A DNA stretch of 64,000 bases. Origin: Schistocerca nitens (taxonomy: Eukaryota; Arthropoda; Insecta; Orthoptera; Acrididae). The stretch is taken from the NCBI RefSeq assembly GCF_023898315.1, contig NC_064616.1, forward strand, positions 546,831,602-546,895,601. The letters are read 5' to 3'. Positions 43,800 to 55,700 of this stretch are shown here, in pieces. Position 1 is the first letter of the stretch, and every line of letters begins with the position of its first letter. Made by a program: the position numbers and the translations under genes. The notes beneath the pieces were generated by a model. The model was not told the DNA's origin. It saw only the letters and a program-made list of their open reading frames with translations, and did no database searches.

Positions 43800-45720
43800 C
43801 ACGTGTGTCGTGGATTCATCGCTAGAGTGCAACCAGTAACACAAAACTGTGCAACGATCGAGGGCTTTGAGGGTGAGATACTGAATATTATTGTTGGGTG
43901 ACGGAACACAACAGAATAGGCTTGAGCATCAATAAATACCCGGACCCTGTAGCATTTCCAATCGTACGCCATATACTTTGACGCCATTCTTGGAATAGGG
44001 CATGAACGGATCCGGACATTCAGCCTACCACGAGACAAAGTGCCATCCACGTTCCAAATTTGCTGTGGGGCCACGTGACTAAAAAAAGGTAGAAAACTGA
44101 ATAATACCGTATAGAGTGTTATTTCCCTTTCTGTGATCGGATCATAAAGCCTAGATAGGCTAACGTTTATGTATACAGGCAGCAACCTATACCATTAAAT
44201 AACGGTAGAAAAGCCGACAAATACTTTCAGAAAAGACTACGTAACACTTAAATATATATTCAAAGTTACCATGTGTATCTTATTCCGTTAATGTGTTGTT
44301 GCTTTTGCCATTCTACATTTTATATCCTTCCTACTTCTTCCGCCATCGTTTACTTTCCCGCCCAAGTAGCAAAACACTTCTACCACTATTACCATCTCCT
44401 TTCTTTACTTAATTCCCTTAGCATCGACTGACCTAACTGGCATACAGTTCATTATCCTTCTATTTTTATCTGTACCTCAACAGAACAAAATGGATAATAT
44501 GCACGTAATATTTAGTGCACGGGCGTTCAGCACTATTTGCCAATAAAAGCACAGAGCCTCCGATGAACGCTCATTTCAATTTGCAATCCACTACTGACCG
44601 AAAAAACATAATACTAAGACCAGTAGTTTTATTATCGTGAGCGTATGCATAGTTTCACGTAGTACCCTGAAGTTGGTTCAAAATGGTTCAAATCGCTCTG
44701 AGCACTATGGGACTTAACATCTGAGGTCATCAGTCCCCTAGGACTTCGAACTACTTAAACATAACTAACCTAAGGACATCACACACATCCATGCCCGAGG
44801 CAGGATTCGAATCTAGACTGAAGCGTCTAGAACCGCTCGGCAACAACGGCCGGTACCCTGAATTTGGTCCAGTTTCCTCCAAACTAACCTTTTCATAGAC
44901 CAAAAGCCGCAGTTAGTACAGAAACATTAACATATCCATAAAGGAGTTCCTGTCGACGTGTAATTGTTAGAATAGTGCAGAAAGCGTTCCATTTGCGACC
45001 AAGGCTATTTCTAATTTCAGCCTGACTCCAGATGACTTACTGAATGGGTTCCGAACTTCTCTCACTGTTGCTTGCGTCCCTGATATCATAAATACGTCGT
45101 CTGACAGTCGAAACTTAATGAAGACATGCACAAAGTCTTCATTGTTGTAGAGCATTGAATCCATTTAGCAGGTAGTTGCTCCGTACAGCGATTATAAAAT
45201 AGAACAGGACCACTTCTACTGGAGGCCCTGATAGCAGCAGTTCCCAGAATGAAACACTGGAAGTAGTAAACAAAGCTTAGAAATAGACTGTATGGTGGAA
45301 GCATACATAGATCCATGCCTGCCGTAATGATTAAACTGTGTCCTGGGACCGAGTTTCACACAAAATTCTCCAAATTCTAAAAATGTATATTTACTCACTT
45401 CACAGCAAGAAATGTTTTATGACAGAAGAGACAGAAAACGTTTATAGGGTTTTGGAAAATCTTATTTAGCTATGAAGAATTTCGAGTATGGTCGCGCCTG
45501 GGAAGGTTTCCTTTTTCAGTGGATATAAATTCGAGTAAACAGATTTCAGTTACTCCTCTGCGTTTGTGACCTTGGTGTCAATTTTTGTGAAATCGAATGT
45601 GTTAACAGAGCCAAGAAGCGACTGCTGTCGTTCTCACCGCAATGGCTATCCCAGCGTTCATTTTTCCGTCAACGTAAACACACCAATTGGTTTTGCACTC
45701 TACTCATCACGTCCTTGTGG
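43800..45720 (-). repeat. Unclassified ~1.9-kb repeat, copy 1 (inverted match at 53.8-55.7 kb)
   Basis: The reverse complement aligns block by block with 53830-55700. Shared blocks include GGATATAAAATGTAGAATGG, TGTACTAACTGCG, ATTCAGTA(A/C)(A/G)TCATC(T/A)GGAGT, CTCTACAACAATGAA and AG(C/T)CAC(G/A)TA/GTGG. A SINE (44678-44852) is inserted in it. The 141-aa minus-strand frame at 43760-44185 lies at its far end and has no motif I can name; a faint likeness to piggyBac (VDxxLSxGR...) is too weak to use. Confidence 0.75.
44678..44852 (-). mobile_element. tRNA-derived SINE, type 1, with internal deletion
   Basis: Inverted type 1 SINE with tail GGTTCAAAATGGTTCAAA and inverted B-box end GGATTCGAA. About 26 bp between B and A boxes, present in the other copies, are missing. 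A 16-bp flanking repeat GTACCCTGAA(G/T)TTGGT (44662-44677 and 44853-44868) is its target duplication. It split the unclassified 1.9-kb repeat. Confidence 0.92.
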
Positions 45721-45829
45721 GTAGTGTGCTGTCTGTTTTCTATATATCTCCCAATAAATTTATATCTTCGTCTCTATCTACTTGATCACTCTACATTCAC
45801 AAGTAAGTGCCTCACGTGGGTTTCATGGG

Positions 45830-47195
45830 GAAACCTTCAAGCTGTTTCTTTCCCGTTCCACTCTCGAAGAACGGGAGGAAAAATCGAACCCTCGTATCTT
45901 TCTGTGCGGGCTCTGATTTCTCTTATTTTACTATGATGATAATTTCTTCCTATGTAGATGGGCATCAACAAAATATTTTCCCACTCTGAAAAGAAATTTA
46001 TTGATTGAAATTTCATGAGAAGATACTGCCGCAACAGAAACGCCTTCGTTTTAATGACTTCCACCCCAATTAATGTATCATATCGTGGGCACTCTGTCCT
46101 CTGTTTCGTGACAGTACAAAATGAGCTGCCCTTCTTTGAACTCTTTCGATGTCCTTCGTGGATCCGATTTGATTCAGATCCCAAGCATCACAGCAGTACT
46201 CCAGAAGATGACGTACTAGCGAAGTATAGGGACGCTGTTTAGTAGACCTGTTGCATTTTCTCCGTGTTGTGCCAATAAATCGTTGTCTTGGGCTTGCTTT
46301 ACACACACCATTATCTATGTGATCATTCCAGTTTAATTTATTTGTACTTCGAATCCCTAAGTATTTAATAGAATTTACAGCCTTTAGATTTATGTGATTT
46401 ATCGTGAAACTGAAATTCAGTTGTTTCGTTTTGGTGCTCATGTGTATAACTGCCCACTTTTCGTTATTTAGAGTCAGTTGCCATACAGATAACTTATCTA
46501 AATCGTTTTTCAATTGGTTTTGATCTTCTGGTGATATTATAAGACGGTAAATGACAGCGTCATCTGCAAACAATCAAAGAGAGCTACTCAGATGGTCTCC
46601 CAAATCGTTTATGTACATCAGGAACTGCAGATGGCCTGTAACTCTTCCTTGGCAGACGTCAGGTATTACTTCTGTCTTACTGGATGACTTTCCGTCATTT
46701 ACTACGCACTGTTACCTTTCTGATATGAAATCACGAATCCAATTGCACAAATGAGACGATAATCCATTGATCAGAAGTCACATATGAGGTACCGTGTCAA
46801 AAGCTTCTGGAAATCTAAATATATGGAATCAATTTGACATCCCCTGACAATAGCACCCATTACTTCGTAACAATTATGAGTTAGTTGTGTTTCACAAGAA
46901 CGATATTTTCAAAATTCTTGTTGACTGGACGTCAATAAATCGTTTTCTTTGCAATGACTCACAATGTTCGAAAAGAGTGCATGTTCCAAAATCCTACTGC
47001 AAATCGATGTAGGCGGGGTCTGTAATTAGGTGGATTACTCCTATGTCCTTTCTTGGATATTGGTGCTACTTGTGCAACCTTCCAGTCTTTAGGTATGGAT
47101 CTTTCAACGAGCGATCGGTTGCATATGATTGCTAAATATAGAGCAATTATATCATCATAGACATAATGACCTTTCTAGACTCTGAGAAGCTCATC
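45830..47195 (-). pseudogene. LINE reverse transcriptase fragment (clade with 3 other copies)
   Basis: Minus-strand order: VERSIPKDWKVAQVAPISKK near 47100, a decayed middle, MFADDAVIYRLIISPED with the catalytic FADD near 46570, VNSIKYLGIRSTNKLNWNDH, LVRHLLEYCCDAWDLNQIG, VQRRAAHFVLSRN near 46120, and HHSKIREIRARTE near 45900. It lacks the endonuclease (5' truncation) and is broken by several frameshifts. The C-terminal blocks match those of the copies at 47.2, 47.9 and 58.2 kb, placing all four in one jockey/CR1-like clade. Confidence 0.82.
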
Positions 47196-47209
47196 AAGGC
47201 GAAAATCCC

Positions 47210-47840
47210 CATTAATGTACGAGTACAATATAAATTATCAATCTTTGGAAGCGGAAACATCAGTCAAGTATCTGGGTGTGACTATTCGAAATAATCTCAA
47301 AAGGAATGATCAGATTACACAAATAACAGGTAAGGTGAACTCTACATTGCGGTTTATTGGTAGAATCCTGAAGCGATGCAGCCCTTCAACAAAGGAAAAG
47401 CTTACAATACGTTAGTTCGTCCAGTCTTAGAGTATTATTCGTCTGTATGGGACCCTTACCAGTTGGGTCTGATCAAAAAATTGAGAAGGTCCAAAGAAGA
47501 GCGGGAAGATTCGTGACTGGTAGATTTAGCCATCGTGAGAGCGTTACAGATTTCATAGAAAGTTTGAAGTGGGACACACTTGCAGATAGACGACGTGCTA
47601 AACAGAAGGTGCTGCTCACTAAATTCCGAAATCCAATCTTCACCGAGGATGTAGAGCATATATTATTACCACCAACTTTCAAATCGCGTAATGATCATCA
47701 TTCAAAGATAAGGGAAATAAGAGCTCGTACTGAGGCGTTCAGACAGTCGTTTTTCCCTCGTGCGATCCGCGAGTAGAACAGAGGCGGGCAATATGACTTT
47801 GGAGCGAATTGTGACCTCCGCCACACTCCGCTTGGTGGCT
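47210..47840 (+). pseudogene. LINE RT C-terminal fragment
   Basis: Plus-strand frames 47215-47415 (SVKYLGVTIRNNLKRNDQI, RCSPSTKEKL) and 47447-47776 (IEKVQRRAGRFVTGRFSHRE, LADRRRAKQKVLLTKFR, SKIREIRARTEAFRQSFFPR) carry the C-terminus of the same LINE clade, with one frameshift between them. The 3' non-coding end reads CCTCCGCCACACTCCGCTTGG and meets the next LINE tail to tail. Confidence 0.85.
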
Positions 47841-47849
47841 AGTGGAGTA

Positions 47850-49770
47850 TACATCTACACCTACATTTCTACTCCGCAAGCCACCCAACGGTGTGTGGCG
47901 GAGGGCACTTTACGTGCCACTGTCATTACCTCCCTTTCCTGTTCCAGTCGCGTATGGTTCGCGGGAAGAACGACTGTCTGAAAGCCTCCGTGCGCGCTCT
48001 AATCTCTCTAATTTTACATTCGTGATCTCCTCGGGAGGTATAAGTAGGGGGAAGCAATATATTCGATACCTCATCCAGAAACGCACCCTCTCGAAACCTG
48101 GCGAGCAAGCTACACCGCGATGCAGAGCGCCTCTCTTGCAGAGTCTGCCACTTGAGTTTGTTAAACATCTCCGTAACGCTATCACGGTTACCAAATAACC
48201 CTGTGACGAAACGCGCCGCTCTTCTTTGGATCTTCTCTATCTCCTCCGTCAACCCGATCTGGTACGGATCCCACACTGATGAGCAATACTCAAGTATAGG
48301 TCGAACGAGTGTTTTGTAATCCACCTCCTTTGTTGATGGACTACATTTTCTAAGGACTCTCCCAATGAATCTCAACCTGGTACCCGCCTTACCAACAATT
48401 AATTTTATATGATCATTCCACTTCAAATCGTTCCACACGCATACTCCCAGATATTTTACAGAAGTAACTGCTACCAGTGTTTGTTCCGCTATCATATAAT
48501 CATACAATAAAGGATCCTTCTTTCTATGTATTCGCAATACATTACATTTGTCTATGTTAAGGGTCAGTTGCCACTCCCTGCACCAAGTGCCTATCCGCTG
48601 CAGATCTTCCTGCATTTCGCTACAATTTTCTAATGCTGCAACTTCTCTGTATACTACAGCATCATCCGCGACAAGCCGCATGGAACTTCCGACAATATCT
48701 ACTATGTCATTTATATATATTGTGAAAAGCACTGGTCCCATAACACTCCCCTGTGGCATGCCAGAGGTTACATTAACGTCTGTAGACGTCTCTCCATTGA
48801 TAACAACATGCTGTGTTCTGTTTGCTAAAAACTCTTCAATCCAGCCACACAGCTGGTCTGATATTCCGTAGGCTCTTACTTTGTTTATCAGGCGACAGTG
48901 CGGAACTGTATCGAACGCCTTCCGGAAGTCAAGAAAAATAGCATCTACCTGGGAGCCTGTATCTAATATTTTCTGGGTCTCATGAACAAATGAAGCGAGT
49001 TGGGTCTCACACGATCGCTGTTTCCTGAATCCATGTTGATTCCTACATAGTAGAGTCTGGGTTTCCAAAAACGACATGATACTCGAGCAAAAAACATGTC
49101 CTAAAATTCTACAACAGATCTACGTCAGAGATATAGGTCTATAGTTTTGCGCATCTGCTCGACGACCCTTCTTGAAGACTTGGACTACCTGTGCTCTTTT
49201 CCAATCATTTGGAACCTTCCGTTCCTCTAGAGACTTGCGGTACACGGCTGTTAGAAGGGGGGCAAGTTCTTTCGCGTAATCTGTGTAGAATGGAATTGGT
49301 ATCCCTTCAGGTCCAGTGGACTTTCCTCTGTTGAGTGATTCTAGTTGCTTTTCTATTCCTTGGACACTTATTTCGATGTCAGCCATTTTTTCGTTTGTGC
49401 GAGGATTTAGAGAAGGAACTGCAGTGCGGTGTTCCTCTGTGAAACAGCTTTGGAAAAAGGTGTTTAGTATTTCAGCTTTACGCGTGTCATCCTCTGTTTC
49501 AATGTCATCATCATCCCGGAGTGTCTGGATATGCTGTTTCGAGCCACTTACTGATTTAACGTAAGACCAGAACTTCCTAGGATTTTCTGTCAAGTCGGTA
49601 CATAGAATATTACTTTCGAATTCACTGAACGCTTCACGCATAGCCCTCCTTATGATAACTTTGACATCGTTTAGCTTCTGTTTGTCTGAGATATAGATGT
49701 GGAACCTGACTGTTACACCGTCATGACCGGAGGCGTTGCCTTTATGAAGTATTTTAAGCTGCTGTGACAA
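47850..49770 (-). pseudogene. LINE reverse transcriptase, largest copy of the clade
   Basis: Minus-strand frame 49770-49120 has the linker and RT start (NPRKFWSYVKSVSGSK, LNRGKSTGPEGIPIPFYTDY, WKRAQVVQVFKKGRRADAQN, YRPISLT). After a frameshift near 49100, frame 49077-47926 has the rest: HGFRKQRSCETQLASFVHET, DFRKAFDTVPHCRLINKVRA, SGMPQGSVMGPVLFTIYIND, catalytic VADD (usual F/YADD), SVKYLGVCVWNDLKWNDHI, IQRRAARFVTG, and the end SFFPRTIRDWNRKGR. The endonuclease is missing (5' truncated). The 3' tail begins CCTCCGCCACACACCG on the minus strand and runs into a TGTAGATGTA-type short repeat. Confidence 0.9.
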
Positions 49771-52700
49771 ACAGAGAACAACTACTTATAAGTTATTCAT
49801 GTTAGCAGACGTTCTTGGTTCGAATTGTGGAATGTCTACATCGTCTTCTTTGGTGGAGGAATTTCGGAAAACCTTATTTTGTAACCCTTCTTTAGTGACA
49901 CGGTCGTCTGTAGAATCACCATTGTTATCGTGCAGTGAGGGTATTGATTGTGTCTTTCTACTGGTGTACCTTACGTACGACCAGAATGAATATGTATTTT
50001 CTACCAGATTTCGAGACAGATTTTAGGTATGAAAAGTATTAAGACCATCTCCGATTGAAGTTCGCACAACATTTCGAGCCTGCGTAAAATATCGTCAATA
50101 TTGAGGGCTTTATGTTGTTTTAAGTATGGTATGCTTTTTTTGTTAGTTCTGCAATATTGTTCTGATCTGTTTAGTGTATCATGGGGGACCAGTAGTATCT
50201 CTTTTTAATTAATTTTGTATACGTTTCTCAAGAGCCGTCATTATGTTTAAGTCACATCTGGTCTGCGATTACATATTCCCATTGGAAGGAGTGGAAACGG
50301 TCTCTTAGGAAGGTCTCAACGATTTTTTATCTACTTTTTAAATGGATATATTTGCGTTAATTTTGGGTGTATATGGATGTTACGGTATTCAGTCACGCAT
50401 TAAAAACCTTGTGGTCATTAATCACTGTATTTCGTCATGATGCTGCCTATTTACTCTGGATTATTTGTTGCTAAGAGGTCAATGTTCTCGTAAACATTTA
50501 CATTTCGAGCGGGCTACAGTACTAACGGTTTAAACTAATTTTCTAAGAACGTGTTTAGAACGATTTCGGGTGACGTTTTATGCCTACCTATGACTCAAAA
50601 CATGTATTTTCGACGGCTTGTAAAAGATAGATTGAAGCCATCACCAGCTATAATGTATGAGTGTGGCATCTCTCTGAAATCAGACTCAAGTTTTCTTTTA
50701 ACTGTTCAGCAACTGCATCATATGAGTTTGGGAAAAAAATTATAATAAAAATAAAAAACTTGTATTATATGAGGGTCGATACAAGCGACAATACAATTGC
50801 GAGTACTTTACACTACACTGCTATTAAAACGAAAAATAGTGACTCATAAGCAAGAAGTTAAAGCAATATGCTAATATTTACACAGTTACTTGAAAATGAG
50901 TCGCTCTTGTTTGAAGCTCGTAAATACAATTCGTAAACAAGTAGCGTAGTCGCCTTATCTGCAGCAGCAGCGGAAGGCGCCCTCACGCTGGCGTTCCTAC
51001 CGACAGTAAATTAAACTTTTTTCTAACGTCATTATTGGCACATAACACACAATTGAAAAGAAAAAAGATATTTGTTTAATCTTTTATTCATTAACAGCAA
51101 ACTGTGCAAAGAATTGGACTCTTTCTTTGATGTAGGAAAATGTCGATGGCTTACAGGAACTAATATACCACAAAGACGGAGAAATGTGTGGAATACCAAA
51201 TAAATACCTAGAGGCTACTGGAAAGAATCTCAGGAAACAGGCTACATCACACGAATAGGCGGAGGTGGCCATCCCGGTATTTCCAGTGAAACAAATGATG
51301 TACGACTCTTGGACAATATATCCGTCATTGCAATCATCAGCTATCGCTCACTGAGAGGGTTTTTTCGGTATCTTGATAACTTAGAAAAATGTTGCAAGGA
51401 GACTGACGGATGTCGGACTTTATAGTCAGAGAGCTGCTACAGGGCAGTCTTTGACTAGAAGTTCGACCGTGGGTCACCTGTGCCAGATCAGTACCCAACA
51501 CATTATCCGTCATTTTTTATGACCGCTCGAAGGTATAGGGGCACTGGCAATACTGAATGCCTAGAGAGATTTTCCTATTCATTTACCTTCCACCATGTAT
51601 TATCTATCTTTGACCACAGAGTATCGGAGTTCCATGCTGCAGGTGGTATCGGCCTCGTAACCTCCGCCACACAATCATCTATGTTGTTGAAGTCTGGTTA
51701 CCTCCGCGCAATAGGAAGAAGTTTAATTCTTTGCTGCCGTTGGAGCCAGTTCTGAACGCCTATGCTGTTACGAATGCGGCTGTGGTCCTGTAAGGATATT
51801 GTCATCAGTTACGTAGGAGACAAAATATCCTGATTAACTGTATAGATTTTAATTTTCCATACTGTGAACAAATTCGACCCCTGCAATGCTTAAGTTATGG
51901 GTTTAGCCGTCATATTAGGTGAAGTGCTTTCAGATTCCATGAAACTTCGTTGAGTGCAGTGGACCGAAAACCACAACACACTCACAAGGGAAGAGCGCGG
52001 GGATGGAAATCAAAGTACAATATCAATGGCGATATAGTTTAAGGTGTCAAGTATCTAACTCCGGTGGGCCTTCGTTTGTGGTATACTGCCCTCCATTAAA
52101 GTGGTATCAGTTTTCGTAACGATGAGATAGCCCAGTATGACTAATTGTGGGCTGACCTGTTCGTGGTCTTGGATAAGAACAAATCGTGTAATATTTAAAT
52201 TTTTTATCTTTATTAGCATCGAAATGCGTTACTGTATTAACTGAATATAGTCGAGAACTCCGCAAACTTTCTGTTACACTATGTTTCCTGGCTGTAAAGG
52301 CTAATGTGCTTTGTCTATAAAAAACGTCACTTACCCTTTACTATACTATTTTCTCTTTCTCTCGCACCACTCGCATAGGTTCAGGAAAGATACAGATATG
52401 TGTTTGCAGAGAGACGTTCTGTAAGGACTTCACACACACTCGCTCGCTCAATGGGCTGCGTTTACCGGAGGCGATCGTGACCGCCGGCGTCCCCCTTACA
52501 AATTACGTGTCACTGTGGTCAGTCGCGGCACGTTGTCTGGGGGAAAACGCCTACATTGACATACATAACTGATATCAGAACGTTAATGAAATAAGTTTCT
52601 TCTTCAATTTAGTAACAACTAAACGCCACTGTGAGGACATATTTCCATGCATATCTCACAATGCTAGATTAGTTTATGTTTCTAATATTGCTATGACGAT

Positions 52701-53244
52701 CAACACCATGTTATGTGCAAAACGTATCATAACGAATACATTTATATGTGTCAACGGCATAATAAATACCAAACAATTTGTATTTAGTCTCTTTGTCATC
52801 CATTATGTAATCAACGTAATGGAGGCAGTTGTCAGTTGTTAGCAACAGTGAAAGTAGAAGAGGGACAAAGAAACAGAAAAACGGTGAGCAGTGTTCGAAT
52901 CTGATGAGAAAATCTTCTTGCCTACTTACGGAGGACCATATCCCTAATCGAAGGCTCACCATTGTGAACGGATTTAGGGTGAGATTGCTGACTCCTCAGA
53001 CTTCGTACCCATTCCGTTCGCTCTCCGATCGCTATCCCCTACCCCGCACACGTCCCTTGTGCACATGCGCTGTCAGGTTGGCACGCAAATATGACGGACG
53101 ACATGAAATCAGCTGGGACAGATCTTGCCACGCCTGACTGGCAAAAGCATTATCATTCAGCCATTCAACCGTACCAGAAGAATGGTAAATACATTTATGA
53201 AACGTGGGACACATTTTAGTTAGAGTACTCAATTATACCGAGCA
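49771..53244. other. Mostly unassigned; possible Tc1 scrap near 51.5-51.7 kb
   Basis: No supported gene over most of this stretch. On the minus strand of about 51480-51740 a stop-broken reading gives PDFNNIDDCVAEVTR and later LRAVIKNDG, loosely like the Tc1 C-terminus (SPDLNPIEhVWDeLgR ... G), which I would not call without a search. The frame 52829-53137 has no motif. Confidence 0.35.
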
Positions 53245-53258
53245 GCTATATTGTAAGA

Positions 53259-53458
53259 AAAAAATGGTTCAAATGGCTCTGAGCACTAAGGGACTTAACA
53301 TCTGAGGTCATCAGTCCCGTAGAATTTAGAACTACTCAAACCTACCTAACCTAAGGACATCTCACACATCCATGTCCGAGGCAGGATTCGAACCTGCGAC
53401 CATAGCGGTCGCGCGGTTCCAGACTGAAGCGCTTAGAACCGCTCTGCCACAACGGCCG
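53259..53458 (-). mobile_element. tRNA-derived SINE, type 1
   Basis: Full-length inverted copy with tail AAAAAAATGGTTCAAATGGC, inverted B box GGATTCGAACC and a head ending AACGGCC. The flanking 14-bp repeat GCTATATT(G/C)TAAGA (53245-53258 and 53459-53472) is the target duplication. Confidence 0.93.
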
Positions 53459-53512
53459 GCTATATTCTAAGATATGCCAGTTGTCTCCGTTAGAGTGGGA
53501 TCTTACCTTACA

Positions 53513-53707
53513 GCCGGCCTGTGTGGCCGAGCGTCTCTAGGCTCTTCAGTCTGGAACCGCGCGACCGCTATGATCGCAGGTTCGAATCCTGCCTCGGACA
53601 TGGATGTGTGTGATATCCTTAGGTTAGGTAGGTTTAAGTAGTTCTAAATTCTACGGACTGGTGACCTCAGATGTTAAGTCCCATAGTGCTCAGAGCCATT
53701 TGAACCA
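53513..53707 (+). mobile_element. tRNA-derived SINE, type 1, head-to-head with the previous
   Basis: Direct-orientation copy with A-box region TGGCCGAGCG, B box GGTTCGAATCC and tail CAGAGCCATTTGAACCA. The 13-bp target duplication ATCTTACCTTACA (53500-53512 and 53708-53720) is perfect. It faces the neighbouring SINE across a 54-bp spacer. Confidence 0.95.
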
Positions 53708-53829
53708 ATCTTACCTTACAAAAGAGGCTATAGATTCAGAGATTATTGAATTGTACCGCGAAAGACCAATGATCATTAAATTAACTAGTACTAAGAAACT
53801 ATGTGTACAAAGAGGCTATTGAATTATTG

Positions 53830-55700
53830 GCAGACTTCCACAGGTGGTGTGTTTGTGATGGAGGAAAAAGGAACGCTCGACCAGCCAATGTGATCTCAAA
53901 GATAGCAGTCATTTCTTAGCTCTGATAACATCATTAGACTACATAAAGACTGGCACCCAGCTCACAAATCCAGAGGAATAACTGAAATCTGCATTACTCA
54001 AATTTATATCGTCAGAAAAAGGAAACCTTCTAAGACGTGACCAGACTCAGAAGTCTTCATAGCTAAATGAGATTTTCCAAAACAATATAAATTATTTCTT
54101 CATCTTACGTCATAAAAGGTGTTACTCTCAAGCGAGTAAATATATATTTTTAGGATCGTGGAGAATCTACATAAACTCGATCCCAGGACACATTTTAATT
54201 ATTATGACAGACAGGGATCGATGCATGCTTCCACCAAGTAGTCTATTTCTACGCAGTCGTGGTTAGTGCGCCTAGCGTGTCATTCTAGGACCTGCTGCCA
54301 TCAAGCCCTAGATCAGAAGCGTGCCCTGTTGTTTTCGAATCGCTGTACGAAACAACTAGCAGCTAAATCGATTCGATACTCTACAACAATGAATAAGTTG
54401 GTGCATGTCTGCATTATGTTCTGACTTTCAGATGACGTGTTTATGAAAGCAACAAGGCATGCAACAAAGAGAGAATTTAGGAATCCATTCAGTACATCAT
54501 CAGGAGTGGGGCTGAAACAGTACTGGCCGCAAATTTATCGCTACCTAACGTAGCAATGTGCTCTAACAGTTATACGTCGATAGTAATTCCCATATGAATA
54601 TATGGATATATTTGTACTAACTGCGCCTTTTGGGGTACGAGGAATTTAATTCGGAGGAGACTAAACCAAAATCAGCGTCCTCCTTCAAACCATGCACACG
54701 CTAACGGTAGTAATCCTGCTGCTTCTAGTTTTATGTTTCTTTCTGTCTGTAGTGTACTGCAATTTGCAACGATCGTTCATCCAACGCTCTGTACTTTTAT
54801 GAGCAAATAATCCTGAATTCCCGCGCAATAAACATTTTGTATAGACATTCTCTTTATTCTGCTGATGTATAGCTAAAAATAAAACTTTGATAAACAGTAA
54901 GCCCGTTCAGTCAGTTGACATTGGGGGTGTTATGTAAGGAACTATGACGCTGATCATAGTATAAGTATTTCACTACGTGAGCGAGAGACAAGATGATGGT
55001 GACAAATGAAGAAGGATATAAAATGTAGAATGGCTCAAATGGCTCTGGGCACTATGGGACTTAACATCTATGGTCATCAGTCCCCAAGAACTTAGAACTA
55101 CTTAAACCTAACTAACCTAAGGACATCACACAACACCCAGTCATCACGAGGCAGAGAAAATCCGTGACCTCGGCGGGAATCGAACCCGGGAACCCGGGCG
55201 CGTGAAACGAGAACTATAAAATGTAGAATGACAATAGCAACAAGAGGTTTTCTGAAAAGGGAAACATGCTAACTTCAAATATGAATTTCAGTGTTTCAAA
55301 GTCTTTGCTGAAAGTATTTGTCAACTTTCCAGCCATTATTTAGTAGTGTAGGTTGTTGTGAGTACAGATAAACCTTATAAATATCTATATTTTACCCATG
55401 ATCCATCTCATAGAAATGGGAGTAACAGACTATGAGTTATAAATAAGTTTTCTACTGTTCTAGCCACGTAGCACATAGTGTATCTGCAACGTAGAGAGCA
55501 CACTGTCAAGTGATGCATTGTGTGTAGCATTCGGGCTACGAATTCACATTCATCTTGGCACTAGCCTTTGCTACGTAGTAGGCTTTGTTTGGCAATGATA
55601 ATGTATTCCCTGCAACAGTGCCTTGACCAAATTGTTCGATAGCGCTCACTTGCTAAAACTCGAAATCAGTTCTAGTTTGGTTACAAACACTGTATCTTTC
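53830..55700 (+). repeat. Unclassified ~1.9-kb repeat, copy 2
   Basis: Inverted partner of 43800-45720, with the same block order. A different SINE (55033-55214) sits inside it. No frame longer than about 40 codons is shared between the two copies, so it may be non-coding or too decayed to read. Confidence 0.75.
55033..55214 (-). mobile_element. tRNA-derived SINE, type 2 (different tRNA head, same tail)
   Basis: The 3' part (inverted: GGCTCAAATGGCTCTGGGCAC ... CCTAACTAACCTAAGGACATC) matches type 1 SINEs. The head (GGGAATCGAACCCGGGAACC, inverted B box, preceded by GAGGCAGAGAAAATCCGTGA) is unrelated to the type 1 head. It is cut at its 5' end, stopping before the A box. The 16-bp target duplication TATAAAATGTAGAATG (55017-55032 and 55215-55230) is perfect. 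Confidence 0.9.

Noticed and set aside
43760..44185. 141-aa minus-strand frame with faint piggyBac likeness
   Set aside because: Only VDxxLSxGR and a VRVF stretch fit; the rest does not align, and it lies in an unclassified repeat. Not called.
51480..51755. Tc1-like C-terminus on the minus strand
   Set aside because: Match is limited to a few residues across stops; kept as a remark only.
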